Shown in pieces: positions 8,485 through 16,653 of a stretch of DNA of 64,000 bases. A program made the translations under genes and the position numbers. Positions within the stretch are counted from its first letter, which is position 1. Each line of letters begins with the position of its first letter. Origin of the DNA: Deltaproteobacteria bacterium UBA2409 (GTDB taxonomy: Bacteria; Bdellovibrionota_C; UBA2361; DDRT01). The notes under the pieces were generated by a model. That model saw nothing but the letters and a program-made list of their open reading frames with translations. It was not told the DNA's origin and did not search any database. The stretch lies in the NCBI GenBank assembly GCA_002343185.1, contig DDRT01000013.1, forward strand, positions 138,694 to 202,693, written 5' to 3'.

Positions 8485-11163
8485 ATGTCGAGTATTTCTC
8501 GAATTACAAAAAAGAGACTCTTCGAAGATGAAGAAATCTTCAGTGAACTACTTCCCTTTGCAAAGTATGACGAAGAGCAACAGGTTTTTGTTCACTCAGA
8601 CGCATCTCTTTGGTCTATATGGGAGCTTCAACCAAAATCAATAATAAAAGTGTCAGATGCAGATGCCTTTTCAACATCAAAAGATATACAAGAGTTAGTT
8701 GATTCTCTTGAATGTGACATCTCTTTACAGTTTTCATGGATTACAACCTTTGACGTTGATGCACTATTAAGAGACTCACTTGTTTCTTATCCAAACGCTG
8801 GCCCAGCTGGCTGGATGGCAAGACGTTGGATTAGAATGCTGAAAGCTGCATCTGAGAGTGCGAATATCTACAGAAGACCTAGAAAAACAAGACTAATATG
8901 TGCATTCAGATATGATCCTGCCTGGAAATCAAGATCTCTTGTTCAAGAGATGATTCAAGGGTTTAAGTTAATCTTCAGAGGGCTAGATAAAAAGACAACC
9001 GAAGAGAGGCGCGCAGAGTACCTTGGCTATGCAACAACATTTCGAGGAACTGTTGAAGGAAAGGTAAGTAAATTATCTGATATTGGGCTTACACCTTCCA
9101 GGATTGATGGGCAGGGAATTATAAATATTCTCTATCCTATATTGAATAGAAAGAGTGTTAAAACCACAAAGCTTAAAAAAGGAAGATCTGCACAGGTGCC
9201 AGTTCCAACTTATGATGCAACAGATTGGCTATTCAATCAGATCTCTGAGACTCCGGTTACACATGAAAAGAATGGTATTATTAAAAAAGATGGCAGGGTT
9301 TTCAGAACTGTTTCAATGGCAAAGCCTCCCAAAGATCTTCAACCATTAATGGTAGCACCACTTCAATCCACACCTTATGAGAATATACTTACAGTTACTT
9401 TCTCAAAAGATGATGAGCAAAAGCAGATCAGAAACATGGAGTGGCTCGATAAAACATTAAGCTTTAGAGAGTTTGGCCCTAGGGGTCGTGGAAACCAAAA
9501 GGTTCAAACTCAAGTTAGCTCAGTTAAAAGTGCTTTACAGGATCTTTATGAAAGGAGATGCCAGATAGTAAGAGTTGGGGTACATCAAACCTTTATCTGT
9601 CAGACAGAAGAAGAAGCGATGAGAGCTGCAAGCGAGGCCGTAGCAACTTTCCCTCAGTTAAGTGGTGCCCGTGGTATGGTGCATGAAGTGTCTGATATGG
9701 GAGCCTTAATCAATTCACTTCCAGGTTGCTATGATCCAATGACTGATGGCCCAGGATGGACAAATTATCATAGATCCTCATTAGGAGTTAATCTGTTTCC
9801 ACTGTATGGTAACTGGAAAGGGAGTGAGCATAAACAGTTCGTGCTTCCAAGCCTTTGGAACAGAGAATTAGTAGGGTTTGACCTTTTTGATTCAAACACA
9901 GCTCCGAACGTTCTAATCTCTGGAGTCTCAGGCGCCGGTAAAAGCTATCTACTCTGTTATCTTTTAATCACATTAAACCGAGGACATTTTTCAAGAACTA
10001 CTCTTGGAGCAATGGAAGAGAGAATTCCTATCACATTCGTATTTGATAAGGGGATGTCAGGACAGCCTTGTGGATTTGAAAAAGTAGCAAAACTTTTCGG
10101 TGGCAGAGTGTATGAAGCTACCCCTTCAAAAGCACCGGCTATGAACTTCCTTCAAAGACTTGGGGGAACCCCTCCGGATCCACGAAATGAGGATTATAAA
10201 GATCTGCTTGATATGTGTGCAGATATCATTTGCGACATGGCTACAGAAGGAAATCAGACTTTTGATAGGCTTGATAAGACTGCTGTAATGGAGTGTGTTG
10301 TTGAATCTCATAGACTCTATAGAGCTGGTCCTATGCAAAGAGAGCTTATTCTTAGCGATGTAGTATCAATGCTGAGAGCTCCAAGAAGAGTTGATGAGAG
10401 TGAAGATAATTGTAGACGTCGTCAAAAGATCTGTTCATTAATTTCTGAGTATTATGGCGAAGGCACATATGCACGGTTTTTCGATAGACCTGGTGGACTT
10501 AAACTAAAAGAACGATTCATTGTATTTGATCTAAAAGCACTGAGCAGAAACCCGGATCTTCAACGGGTGTTTCTAAAAGTAGCAATGATGTGGGCAGATA
10601 CTGTAATGAACGATCCTACTGAGCTTGATAACAGAAAAGTGCTTGTATTTGACGAGGCACATGATCTAATCGGTAAAACTTCTGCAAACACTATTGAGAC
10701 TGCATTTAGGCTTTACAGAAAAAGAAAGGGTATCGTAATTGCTGCAAGCCAATCGGGAGAAGATTTCTATACAGGAGCTGGTGGTCAGGCAATAGTACAA
10801 AACAGTGCTCATAAGATCTTCTTAAAACAGGATCCAAGTAAGTTTCATCAGACAGCAAAAGCATTCAATCTATCAGACCAACAGCAACATGTAATTTTGC
10901 AACTAAAAACTATTAAAGGAATTGAATCTCAATTTTACCTCCTCTCAGATATTGGTGAAGGAGCACTTTGTTTGCCGATTGAGCCTGCCTTTTATTGGGT
11001 AAGTACAAACAATGGTGATGATAATCAGTTCTTTAGTGACCTTGTTAATCAGTGTGGAGGCAATTTCTGGATGGCTCTAGAGCGCGCAGTTTATATGGCT
11101 CCTAATGGGGCTGGAGCTTTGGAGCCAGAACCAATGATGGGAGTGGTAAATAGTTCAGTTTAA
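8485..11163 (+). CDS. traC: TraC-like (VirB4-type) T4SS ATPase
   Basis: 892 residues, near F TraC (about 875). The N-terminal TraC domain includes LPFAKYDEEQQVF. The C-terminal RecA-like motor has Walker A GVSGAGKS at about residues 480-487 and Walker B VLVFDEAHD at about 719-727, both intact. VirB4 ATPases at the inner-membrane base energise pilus assembly or substrate transfer in every T4SS, so its intact motifs suggest a working machine. The gene is 9 bp after the DotD-like gene and shares its strand and spacing pattern. Confidence 0.92.
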   Translation: MSSISRITKKRLFEDEEIFSELLPFAKYDEEQQVFVHSDASLWSIWELQPKSIIKVSDADAFSTSKDIQELVDSLECDISLQFSWITTFDVDALLRDSLVSYPNAGPAGWMARRWIRMLKAASESANIYRRPRKTRLICAFRYDPAWKSRSLVQEMIQGFKLIFRGLDKKTTEERRAEYLGYATTFRGTVEGKVSKLSDIGLTPSRIDGQGIINILYPILNRKSVKTTKLKKGRSAQVPVPTYDATDWLFNQISETPVTHEKNGIIKKDGRVFRTVSMAKPPKDLQPLMVAPLQSTPYENILTVTFSKDDEQKQIRNMEWLDKTLSFREFGPRGRGNQKVQTQVSSVKSALQDLYERRCQIVRVGVHQTFICQTEEEAMRAASEAVATFPQLSGARGMVHEVSDMGALINSLPGCYDPMTDGPGWTNYHRSSLGVNLFPLYGNWKGSEHKQFVLPSLWNRELVGFDLFDSNTAPNVLISGVSGAGKSYLLCYLLITLNRGHFSRTTLGAMEERIPITFVFDKGMSGQPCGFEKVAKLFGGRVYEATPSKAPAMNFLQRLGGTPPDPRNEDYKDLLDMCADIICDMATEGNQTFDRLDKTAVMECVVESHRLYRAGPMQRELILSDVVSMLRAPRRVDESEDNCRRRQKICSLISEYYGEGTYARFFDRPGGLKLKERFIVFDLKALSRNPDLQRVFLKVAMMWADTVMNDPTELDNRKVLVFDEAHDLIGKTSANTIETAFRLYRKRKGIVIAASQSGEDFYTGAGGQAIVQNSAHKIFLKQDPSKFHQTAKAFNLSDQQQHVILQLKTIKGIESQFYLLSDIGEGALCLPIEPAFYWVSTNNGDDNQFFSDLVNQCGGNFWMALERAVYMAPNGAGALEPEPMMGVVNSSV

Positions 11164-11176
11164 AGAGGAAACGATT

Positions 11177-11428
11177 ATGAGATTATTAGTATTACTTATA
11201 GCACTTGTAGGATGCGGAAGAATGAGTGAAAGAGAGCGCATAGCTCTTGAAAGGGATTATGTTGCACGTCACACTCCTCCTGGGGTTGACCTATACACAT
11301 GGGAAGAGCCGATGGTTGATGTAATTGAAGTTCCTGCTGGTCTTGATCCTCAAGGAGTGTATTACAGACCACAACACCAACAGATTATTGAAATTCGTCA
11401 GGGAAGATGGAAGTATCAGGATCAATAA
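11177..11428 (+). CDS. Small lipoprotein of the T4SS operon
   Basis: 83 residues with lipobox LVGC (Cys13). The mature part contains a charged helix and then a short beta-like segment ending in GRWKYQDQ. Its end resembles the tail of the TraV-like protein (xRWxxQD), which may mean a shared core-complex contact. No family is recognised. A leading AGAGGAAACG gives a good ribosome binding site. It is the third lipoprotein in the operon. Confidence 0.65.
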   Translation: MRLLVLLIALVGCGRMSERERIALERDYVARHTPPGVDLYTWEEPMVDVIEVPAGLDPQGVYYRPQHQQIIEIRQGRWKYQDQ

Positions 11429-11429
11429 A

Positions 11430-11756
11430 ATGGCCGCACTTGATATTAGACATCTTTCAGCTCCGTTTAGTAATAAACTAAATCTGATTGTTATTATATC
11501 GATAGTTGTATTGTTTGCGATCTTCAGACTTTCTGTTAGTGAGAAAGCGCCACAACCTAAAGCAGTTCAGCAGCCACCTCAACTACAGCTTCCCCAGGAG
11601 CTTCCAAAGCCAGTTCCAAGGGAGAACTCTGGAGCTAATCTGATAGATGAACTTTTAGGTGATCAGGCTCCAAGAAAGTCGGCTGAACCATTAAACCAGA
11701 ATGAGTCTGTAGCTCCTTTTAAGGATATAGAAGAGGCACTTGGAATTGGAAGGTAA
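11430..11756 (+). CDS. Single-pass membrane protein with proline-rich tail
   Basis: 108 residues from the ATG at 11430, one base after the upstream stop. An ATG at 11325 in the same frame would overlap the lipoprotein gene by 104 bp and is rejected as the start. One transmembrane helix (about residues 17-35) is followed by a Pro/Gln-rich segment (about 42-66) and an acidic tail. The plan is like a small TrbI/TraB N-terminus or a periplasm-spanning linker, but I cannot name a family. Confidence 0.65.
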   Translation: MAALDIRHLSAPFSNKLNLIVIISIVVLFAIFRLSVSEKAPQPKAVQQPPQLQLPQELPKPVPRENSGANLIDELLGDQAPRKSAEPLNQNESVAPFKDIEEALGIGR

Positions 11757-12298
11757 TGGCTGGTCTAAGAGTTACTATACGTCCATCATGGAGAGCCCAA
11801 TGGAAGTGGATATTTGTGTTCATCTTTGCAGTAGCAGCCTCTATTTTGCTATCTAGGGAAGTTCCAAGCACAGTTTTTAGGGGAACTCTTTTTCAGATAG
11901 GAGATACTAAGTGGGGAGTGGATGTGCCTCTGTTATGGTTCCTTCCAGTTTTTGCACTCTTAAAACCGTTCTATAATATCTACAACGTAGCCTATATCTT
12001 TTTTGGTAAAGGAGTAGAGTCTCGAGAAGGAATTCTTTCATTATATCAAAAGGTTACACGAATTAGGTATGAAGATGTAAGGGTAGTAGAAGTTCATCAA
12101 TCCCTTTGGGGAAGAATTTTAGGCTTTGGCAGAGTTGAGGTAGGAACAGCAGCCTCGCAGGAAGTAGAGGTCAATTTAAATGGTGTTGCTCACCCAAGGC
12201 TTATTCAAGATGTGATAGTTTCTGAGCGAGAAAGGGTCAGAAAAGAGAAAAATGAAGAGCTCAAAAGCGAAAATCAGAGCATATCCTCTAATGTATGA
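11756..12298 (+). CDS. PH-domain membrane protein (YdbS/bPH2-like)
   Basis: 180 residues. Two or three hydrophobic segments (about 17-35 and 58-82) are followed by a bacterial PH-like domain (about 88-160) with the typical VESREGILSLYQKVTRIRYE and the 'LWGRILGFGRVEVGTA' strand-turn. Such domains usually occur in stress-response or membrane-organising proteins, not in type IV secretion systems. Its ATG overlaps the preceding TAA by one base and its end overlaps the next gene by 4 bp, so it is clearly part of the operon. Its role there is unknown. Confidence 0.75.
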   Translation: MAGLRVTIRPSWRAQWKWIFVFIFAVAASILLSREVPSTVFRGTLFQIGDTKWGVDVPLLWFLPVFALLKPFYNIYNVAYIFFGKGVESREGILSLYQKVTRIRYEDVRVVEVHQSLWGRILGFGRVEVGTAASQEVEVNLNGVAHPRLIQDVIVSERERVRKEKNEELKSENQSISSNV

Positions 12299-13068
12299 AG
12301 GTTATTTTACTATTTATAAGTGCTTCGTCGGTTTTAGCTCAGTCGTTAGTAGACGTTGAACAAATTCGCCAGAATTTATCTAGAAACACTGAAGCTAAGG
12401 CTGTAATAGCTGAAGATACGGTTGAAGCTCGTCTTGCTGCACTTGAAGAGCAGGAGAAGAAAATACAAGAGAGCCTTACAACTACTAAGGTGAAAGAGGA
12501 AAAACTCGAAATTATAGTCCCAGCTGAAAATAAGGTTGTAAAAGAGGAGACAGTAAAAAAAGTTGAGCCTGTAAAACCCGATCCTGAACTTGAAAATGCC
12601 AAGAAAAAAATAGAAGTGCTACAAAAAGAACTATCTGAGACAAAAGGTAGACTTCTCTTGGCTGAACAGGAAGTAGAGCGACTCACATACGTTCTTGATG
12701 AAAGAAATAAAGAAGCTTTAAAAGCGATGGATATTCCGACTAAGGCAAGGCTAGACCCTAAAGAACTTCAACCCCTTGGAGATGTAATCACTGAGAAGAT
12801 GACATCCCCTATTCCGGTCGCTACTGTAGTTTCGCAAAGACTATCTTTGAAAGCTTCTCCGAATAACTCAAGCTCAACCATTATGACAGTTGAGGCCGGA
12901 ACAAAGCTTCCGATAGAAGGTAACCAAGGTGGATGGTACCGAGTTGTAGCACCATCTGGTGTAAGGGCTTGGGTTCCAGCTAATGGGGTTACTTTGGGAA
13001 AAGTTGGAATCAGTAAGGCTGCTGATGAAGCTGCGATGAGTGCACTTAGGGGATTAGGGAATAACTAA
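12295..13068 (+). CDS. Exported coiled-coil protein with SH3 domain
   Basis: 257 residues. A signal peptide (MKVILLFISASSVLAQ) is followed by a charged Lys/Glu/Val-rich region and coiled coil (about 30-145), and a bacterial SH3 domain (about 178-240) with LSLKASPNNSSST and GGWYRVVAPSGVRAWVPA. SH3b domains often bind peptidoglycan, so it may anchor the secretion apparatus in the wall. It is the last gene of the run, and the next gene is on the other strand. An A/G-biased segment leaves a long open frame on the opposite strand, which is a shadow. Confidence 0.8.
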   Translation: MKVILLFISASSVLAQSLVDVEQIRQNLSRNTEAKAVIAEDTVEARLAALEEQEKKIQESLTTTKVKEEKLEIIVPAENKVVKEETVKKVEPVKPDPELENAKKKIEVLQKELSETKGRLLLAEQEVERLTYVLDERNKEALKAMDIPTKARLDPKELQPLGDVITEKMTSPIPVATVVSQRLSLKASPNNSSSTIMTVEAGTKLPIEGNQGGWYRVVAPSGVRAWVPANGVTLGKVGISKAADEAAMSALRGLGNN

Positions 13069-13107
13069 ACCCTTAGCTGAGTAGAATTCAATCGATCTCG
13101 TTTTTTA

Positions 13108-13167
13108 ACGCAGAGTTCTCAGAGTTATACAGAGTTACTACTCTGAGGAACTCTGCGAACTCTGTGT
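13108..13167. repeat. Dispersed ACTCTG-word inverted repeat, copy 1
   Basis: Two imperfect 28-base arms face each other. Each is built of words such as ACGCAGAGTT and ACTCTGCG. They would fold into a long hairpin after the secretion operon. Related copies are at 28138-28176 and 44228-44286. It may act as a terminator or be a small mobile palindrome. Confidence 0.7.
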
Positions 13168-13233
13168 TCAATGATCCATAAACGCTTGATACCCCACTTG
13201 GTCAGCTAAGGCCTAACATGCACGCTTGTAAAC

Positions 13234-14448
13234 TTATCCAACAATCAACCCTGCTTTTAGTAATGTTTTTGCACCATCAGTTACGCTTTCAAGAGTTTCT
13301 TCAAAACTCATCGCATCACTACCCATAAGTTTTTGAAGTTCACTTGCTATATCACTTAATGTTTTTGTGCCGTCAGATCTTAGAGCGATCTCTTCTTCAA
13401 ACGGACCTAATAATACTGGATCGTATCTAATATTTGCATAGCTTCTACCGAGTTTTGGAAGAACTTTTGGCTTTTCAGGTAAAGAACTTGGAATCTGAAA
13501 CTTTAGTGTAGAGGCCTCAATTTTTTCTTTAAATACTAAATCAGATAGATTATCTAATTTCACAGATTCCCATTCATACTGCTCTGGCCAGTTTTTTCTG
13601 AAAAACTCCTCTTCTATTTCTTCTTCCGTTGCTACAGACTCAAGTGATGCACTTAGATAAATACCCTTTGTAATTGGAGCTGTTCCAGTTATGGGAGCAC
13701 TTTGTTTGACAAATATCCCTTCTCGAAACGGGATACCGTGGCTAAAGTCTAAGCTTAAATCTGTTTCTACTCTTGATAGTCCTCTTCTAACTCTGGTGCG
13801 CATTGGACGAACATCGCCTAGGTATTGAAGCCCAACATTCTCAAAATCTTGTGCAACCTCTGTCAGATACTTGGGTGAAATTTTTTCAGAGACGAGCTCA
13901 GCATTTATGTAACTATCACTTTCTTGTTCGATTCTGGAGAGCTCTCGGTGAAGAAGTAGTCCATAAGGATGTTCAAATTCATAAGGAGTGCTTTCTTTTA
14001 GTACTCTTAAACATTCTCTAGGTGAGAGATCTTTATTCGTCCTAATCCATTCCCTGAGAGTATCACGCAAAAAGAAACCTGGCCTAACCAGAAATGAGCA
14101 GACGCACAAACCACCTTCCCTAAGAGAAGAGCTGATAAGATCCAATATTGACTCATTCTCCCAACTATATATTCCGAAAGCTAAAACAATATCGAATTTT
14201 CCATTCGGATCTCTTGAAAAAGTTAGATTCGGTGCTTCAGTTTTCTGATTTAAAAATTCTTCATCTCTTTCGATCCCGCAGAATTCTAAGTTCGGAAATA
14301 TTCTAGCATTATGCTTAAGAGCATCTCCGTATCCATAACCTATCTCCAAAACACGATTTAGAGCTGGTTTTATTCCGTATAACTGAGCTGATGCCAGTAT
14401 TTTATCGAGAGACTGACTCCTTGTTGGGGTGCTTCTAAATTTCTGCAT
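13234..14448 (-). CDS. SAM methyltransferase with PF10119-like regulatory domain
   Basis: 404 residues. The N-terminal class I methyltransferase fold has the SAM-binding VLEIGYGYGD (about 37-46) and an acidic ERDEEF loop. The middle (about 190-300) resembles the methyltransferase regulatory domain (PF10119), and the C-terminus has a winged-helix-like ALRSDGTKTLSDIASELQKL. Proteins of this build are common in deltaproteobacteria and cyanobacteria, usually with unknown substrates. It is convergent with the secretion operon and has its own promoter side at 14450. Confidence 0.75.
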   Translation of the reverse strand: MQKFRSTPTRSQSLDKILASAQLYGIKPALNRVLEIGYGYGDALKHNARIFPNLEFCGIERDEEFLNQKTEAPNLTFSRDPNGKFDIVLAFGIYSWENESILDLISSSLREGGLCVCSFLVRPGFFLRDTLREWIRTNKDLSPRECLRVLKESTPYEFEHPYGLLLHRELSRIEQESDSYINAELVSEKISPKYLTEVAQDFENVGLQYLGDVRPMRTRVRRGLSRVETDLSLDFSHGIPFREGIFVKQSAPITGTAPITKGIYLSASLESVATEEEIEEEFFRKNWPEQYEWESVKLDNLSDLVFKEKIEASTLKFQIPSSLPEKPKVLPKLGRSYANIRYDPVLLGPFEEEIALRSDGTKTLSDIASELQKLMGSDAMSFEETLESVTDGAKTLLKAGLIVG

Positions 14449-14470
14449 TACGAAAGTAGAACATACACAT

Positions 14471-14502
14471 AAAAAAAAGGGAGCCCACTATTTAGGCTCC
14501 CT
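14471..14502 (-). terminator. Rho-independent terminator
   Basis: On the minus strand GGGAGCC - 9-nt loop - GGCTCCC (8 bp with the flanking A:T pair) is followed by a run of eight T. This is a textbook intrinsic terminator. It ends the transcript of the DUF465 gene and the structured stretch between them. Confidence 0.85.
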
Positions 14503-14627
14503 AGAATATCGCTCTATTGCGACCTCGCACCAAGGCAACTGCTAACCTTGGCAACGAACCATTTAGGTTTGAACATTTACGTTCTTATATTTCACCATCC
14601 AAGATGTTTAAGAACAAACCTATCACA
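14503..14627 (-). ncRNA. Possible structured RNA or 3' UTR
   Basis: Between the DUF465 stop and the terminator are 125 bases without an open frame that hold several paired segments on the minus strand. AGGTTTG pairs with CAAACCT, CCAAGG pairs with CCTTGG, and TCGC pairs with GCGA. The spacing and the strong terminator suggest a small RNA or a structured 3' UTR. I looked for 6S, SRP, tmRNA and RNase P signatures and could not match one, so it is reported only as a candidate. Confidence 0.3.
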
Positions 14628-14864
14628 CTACATTGAAAGTGAAGCATCAGAATGATTGGAGAGTATTCTCATCATCTGTTCTTTTCCCTTCAATTTTCTC
14701 ATCTTCAGCCGTTTTTGCTCGAGCTCTTCCATCACGGTGAGAAATGGACGATTTTCAAAACGAGCAAGCTTGGCTTCAAGTCTATCATGTTCTCTCACTA
14801 GCCTTTTTAACTTGCCATCACGTTCACAGAGACGTAAAAGACGTTTTTTATCTGAATCATCCAT
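14628..14864 (-). CDS. DUF465/YdcH-like small helical protein
   Basis: 78 residues, almost entirely charged helix (LVREHDRLEAKLARFENRP, then a Lys/Arg/Leu-rich second helix). This fits the DUF465/YdcH family of about 70-residue helical hairpins with no known function. It stands alone, with 200 bp of non-coding sequence upstream and a structured stretch and terminator downstream. Confidence 0.65.
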   Translation of the reverse strand: MDDSDKKRLLRLCERDGKLKRLVREHDRLEAKLARFENRPFLTVMEELEQKRLKMRKLKGKEQMMRILSNHSDASLSM

Positions 14865-15064
14865 AGAAGTAACTCACTTTGGCTAAAGCTTGAGGTGTGC
14901 TAAATCTGCCTCAAACGATTTATCTCTCTAGTTTGTACGAATTTCGGATCTTATTCTCAAGATTATAATTTGGATCAGAAAATCATAAAAACAATCCAGT
15001 AAGTTACACACGAACGGTCATTCGATCTCGAAAAATAGAACGACTTTTAGGAACCACATTAGCT

Positions 15065-15649
15065 CTAACTATTTGAAAACATTATCCAGGAAAAGTTACT
15101 TCCGCGTAGCTCTTTGTCTCGTCTATGGGAGTGATATTTCGTATTTGAGATAGTGCATACGGTAGATACTTCAAAATCCGAAAAAAACTGAGCAACAGTT
15201 TGTCTTAGATCTAAAAAGATTTTTGAGTCACGACGTTCATATATGCAGTTAAAACCGCTTATTACTTCCTCACCCACCTCATAAAGGCTCACACCAGCAC
15301 AGGGGCCAATCAAGGCTTTTGGAGTCGATCTAAAGCAGCTGAGGGCATTCTCAATTATTCCGGCCTTGAGTCCACGCCAGCCTGCGTGTATTGCAGCAAT
15401 ACCATCAGCTGAATAGAGCAGTACTGGTACACAGTCTGCGGTGCGTACTCCGGCAGCAAATCTTTCGCCTCTTGGAATGAATATCCCATCTGCCTCTGTT
15501 TTATCAGTTACTTTGGAGGCATTAACCACCTTGTTTGAATGTATCTGGTTTACTGTTAAGACTTTAGTGCCAACCTTTGCTTCTAAGTCAGAGATCTCTC
15601 TTGGATTGTTAAAATCGTGAGGTTTTCCAAGAAACTCATACTGAATCAT
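15065..15649 (-). CDS. pgeF: Peptidoglycan editing factor / laccase-domain protein
   Basis: 194 residues of the YfiH/PgeF family. These proteins remove mis-incorporated serine from UDP-MurNAc-peptides and also show purine nucleoside or polyphenol oxidase activity. Metal-ligand motifs are present: NQIHSNKV (His), RTADCVPVLL (Cys) and AIHAGWRGLKAGI (His). It is shorter than the usual 240, mostly at the N-terminus. It follows rluD and ribF on the same strand, a frequent arrangement for rluD-pgeF. Confidence 0.85.
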   Translation of the reverse strand: MIQYEFLGKPHDFNNPREISDLEAKVGTKVLTVNQIHSNKVVNASKVTDKTEADGIFIPRGERFAAGVRTADCVPVLLYSADGIAAIHAGWRGLKAGIIENALSCFRSTPKALIGPCAGVSLYEVGEEVISGFNCIYERRDSKIFLDLRQTVAQFFSDFEVSTVCTISNTKYHSHRRDKELRGSNFSWIMFSNS

Positions 15650-15693
15650 AGGCGATGAATCAGTATAGCTCTAAAAAAAAAATATAAAAGATT

Positions 15694-16653
15694 TTATTTT
15701 GCTAGTGCCTCTAAAAGGATCTCAATATCGTTAGGAATGTCAGACTCAAATTCTAAAAGCTTAAGAGTTTTTGGATGATAGAATCTTAAAATTTGAGCAT
15801 GAAGTGCCTGTCTTTTTGGAATGAACGCTCGGATTCTTGGTGGAAGCAAAGTATCATTACCATAAACAGGGTCACCAATAAGAGGAGCCTTAACCTCTTT
15901 TGCATGAACCCTAATCTGGTGGGTTCTACCCGTTTCAAGCTTAAATCGGACCTCAAGTCCAAACTCAAAGATATTTTCTGTTTTATAATGAGTGACCGCA
16001 GGTTTTCCATTTGAAACAACAGCAAAAGCTTTTCGGTTTTTTGGGTTACGGCCAATTGGGAGATCTATAGAACCTTCTCTCTTGGTTCTAAAAGGATCTT
16101 TAGACTTTACACCTGAAACAACTACCCCAATATATTCTCTCCCGGCGGTTCTTTCAGCAAACTGTTTTTGTAAAGCAACGTGAGTATGTCTTGTCTTTGC
16201 GATGACTATAAGCCCTGAGGTGTCCTTATCGAGTCTATGAACGATTCCTGGCCTATCTGAATCATCAATGCGACCAATGTGAGCAATAATTCCATGCGCT
16301 AATGTCACAGTTGGTGCACCAGCTCCTGGATGTACTGAGAGCCCAGCTGGTTTGTTAATGACTAATACCTCCGAGTCTTCAAATATTATCTCAAGTGGAA
16401 GCTGAACAGGTTCAAGTGTCGTTTTAGGTTTATCAGGTATAACTACATTGAGCTCGGAATTCTGCTCAATTTGTTCTGAGGGTTTTGTGATCACTACCCC
16501 ATTCACTGATACCTGGCCAGCTTTGATTAACGATGCTAGATAAGTTCGCGATTCTGATGGCAAACACTCCATTAGTACTCGATCTAGACGACCGCTACTT
16601 TTGGAACGAAGCTGCATAGGCGCAATCTTGCTTAATCTGGTTAGTGAGCTCAT
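15694..16653 (-). CDS. rluD: RluD-family 23S rRNA pseudouridine synthase
   Basis: 319 residues. An S4 RNA-binding domain (about 18-75) with SLIKAGQVSVNGVV precedes the catalytic domain carrying PGIVHRLDKDTSGLIVIAKT, where the Asp is the nucleophile. It isomerises specific uridines in large-subunit rRNA. The first ATG overlaps ribF by 59 bp. Met13 (start 16617) gives a more typical N-terminus, but neither has a good ribosome binding site, so translation is probably coupled to ribF. Confidence 0.9.
   Translation of the reverse strand: MSSLTRLSKIAPMQLRSKSSGRLDRVLMECLPSESRTYLASLIKAGQVSVNGVVITKPSEQIEQNSELNVVIPDKPKTTLEPVQLPLEIIFEDSEVLVINKPAGLSVHPGAGAPTVTLAHGIIAHIGRIDDSDRPGIVHRLDKDTSGLIVIAKTRHTHVALQKQFAERTAGREYIGVVVSGVKSKDPFRTKREGSIDLPIGRNPKNRKAFAVVSNGKPAVTHYKTENIFEFGLEVRFKLETGRTHQIRVHAKEVKAPLIGDPVYGNDTLLPPRIRAFIPKRQALHAQILRFYHPKTLKLLEFESDIPNDIEILLEALAK

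Noticed and set aside
12339..12686. Long opposite-strand open frame (115 codons) inside the SH3 gene
   Set aside because: Ser/Thr/Phe-rich shadow of a Lys/Glu/Val-rich region; no start signal and it lies wholly within a well-supported gene.
14656..14886. Plus-strand frame opposite the DUF465 gene
   Set aside because: Ser/Arg-rich mirror of a helical charged protein; the minus-strand frame fits a known family and the terminator.
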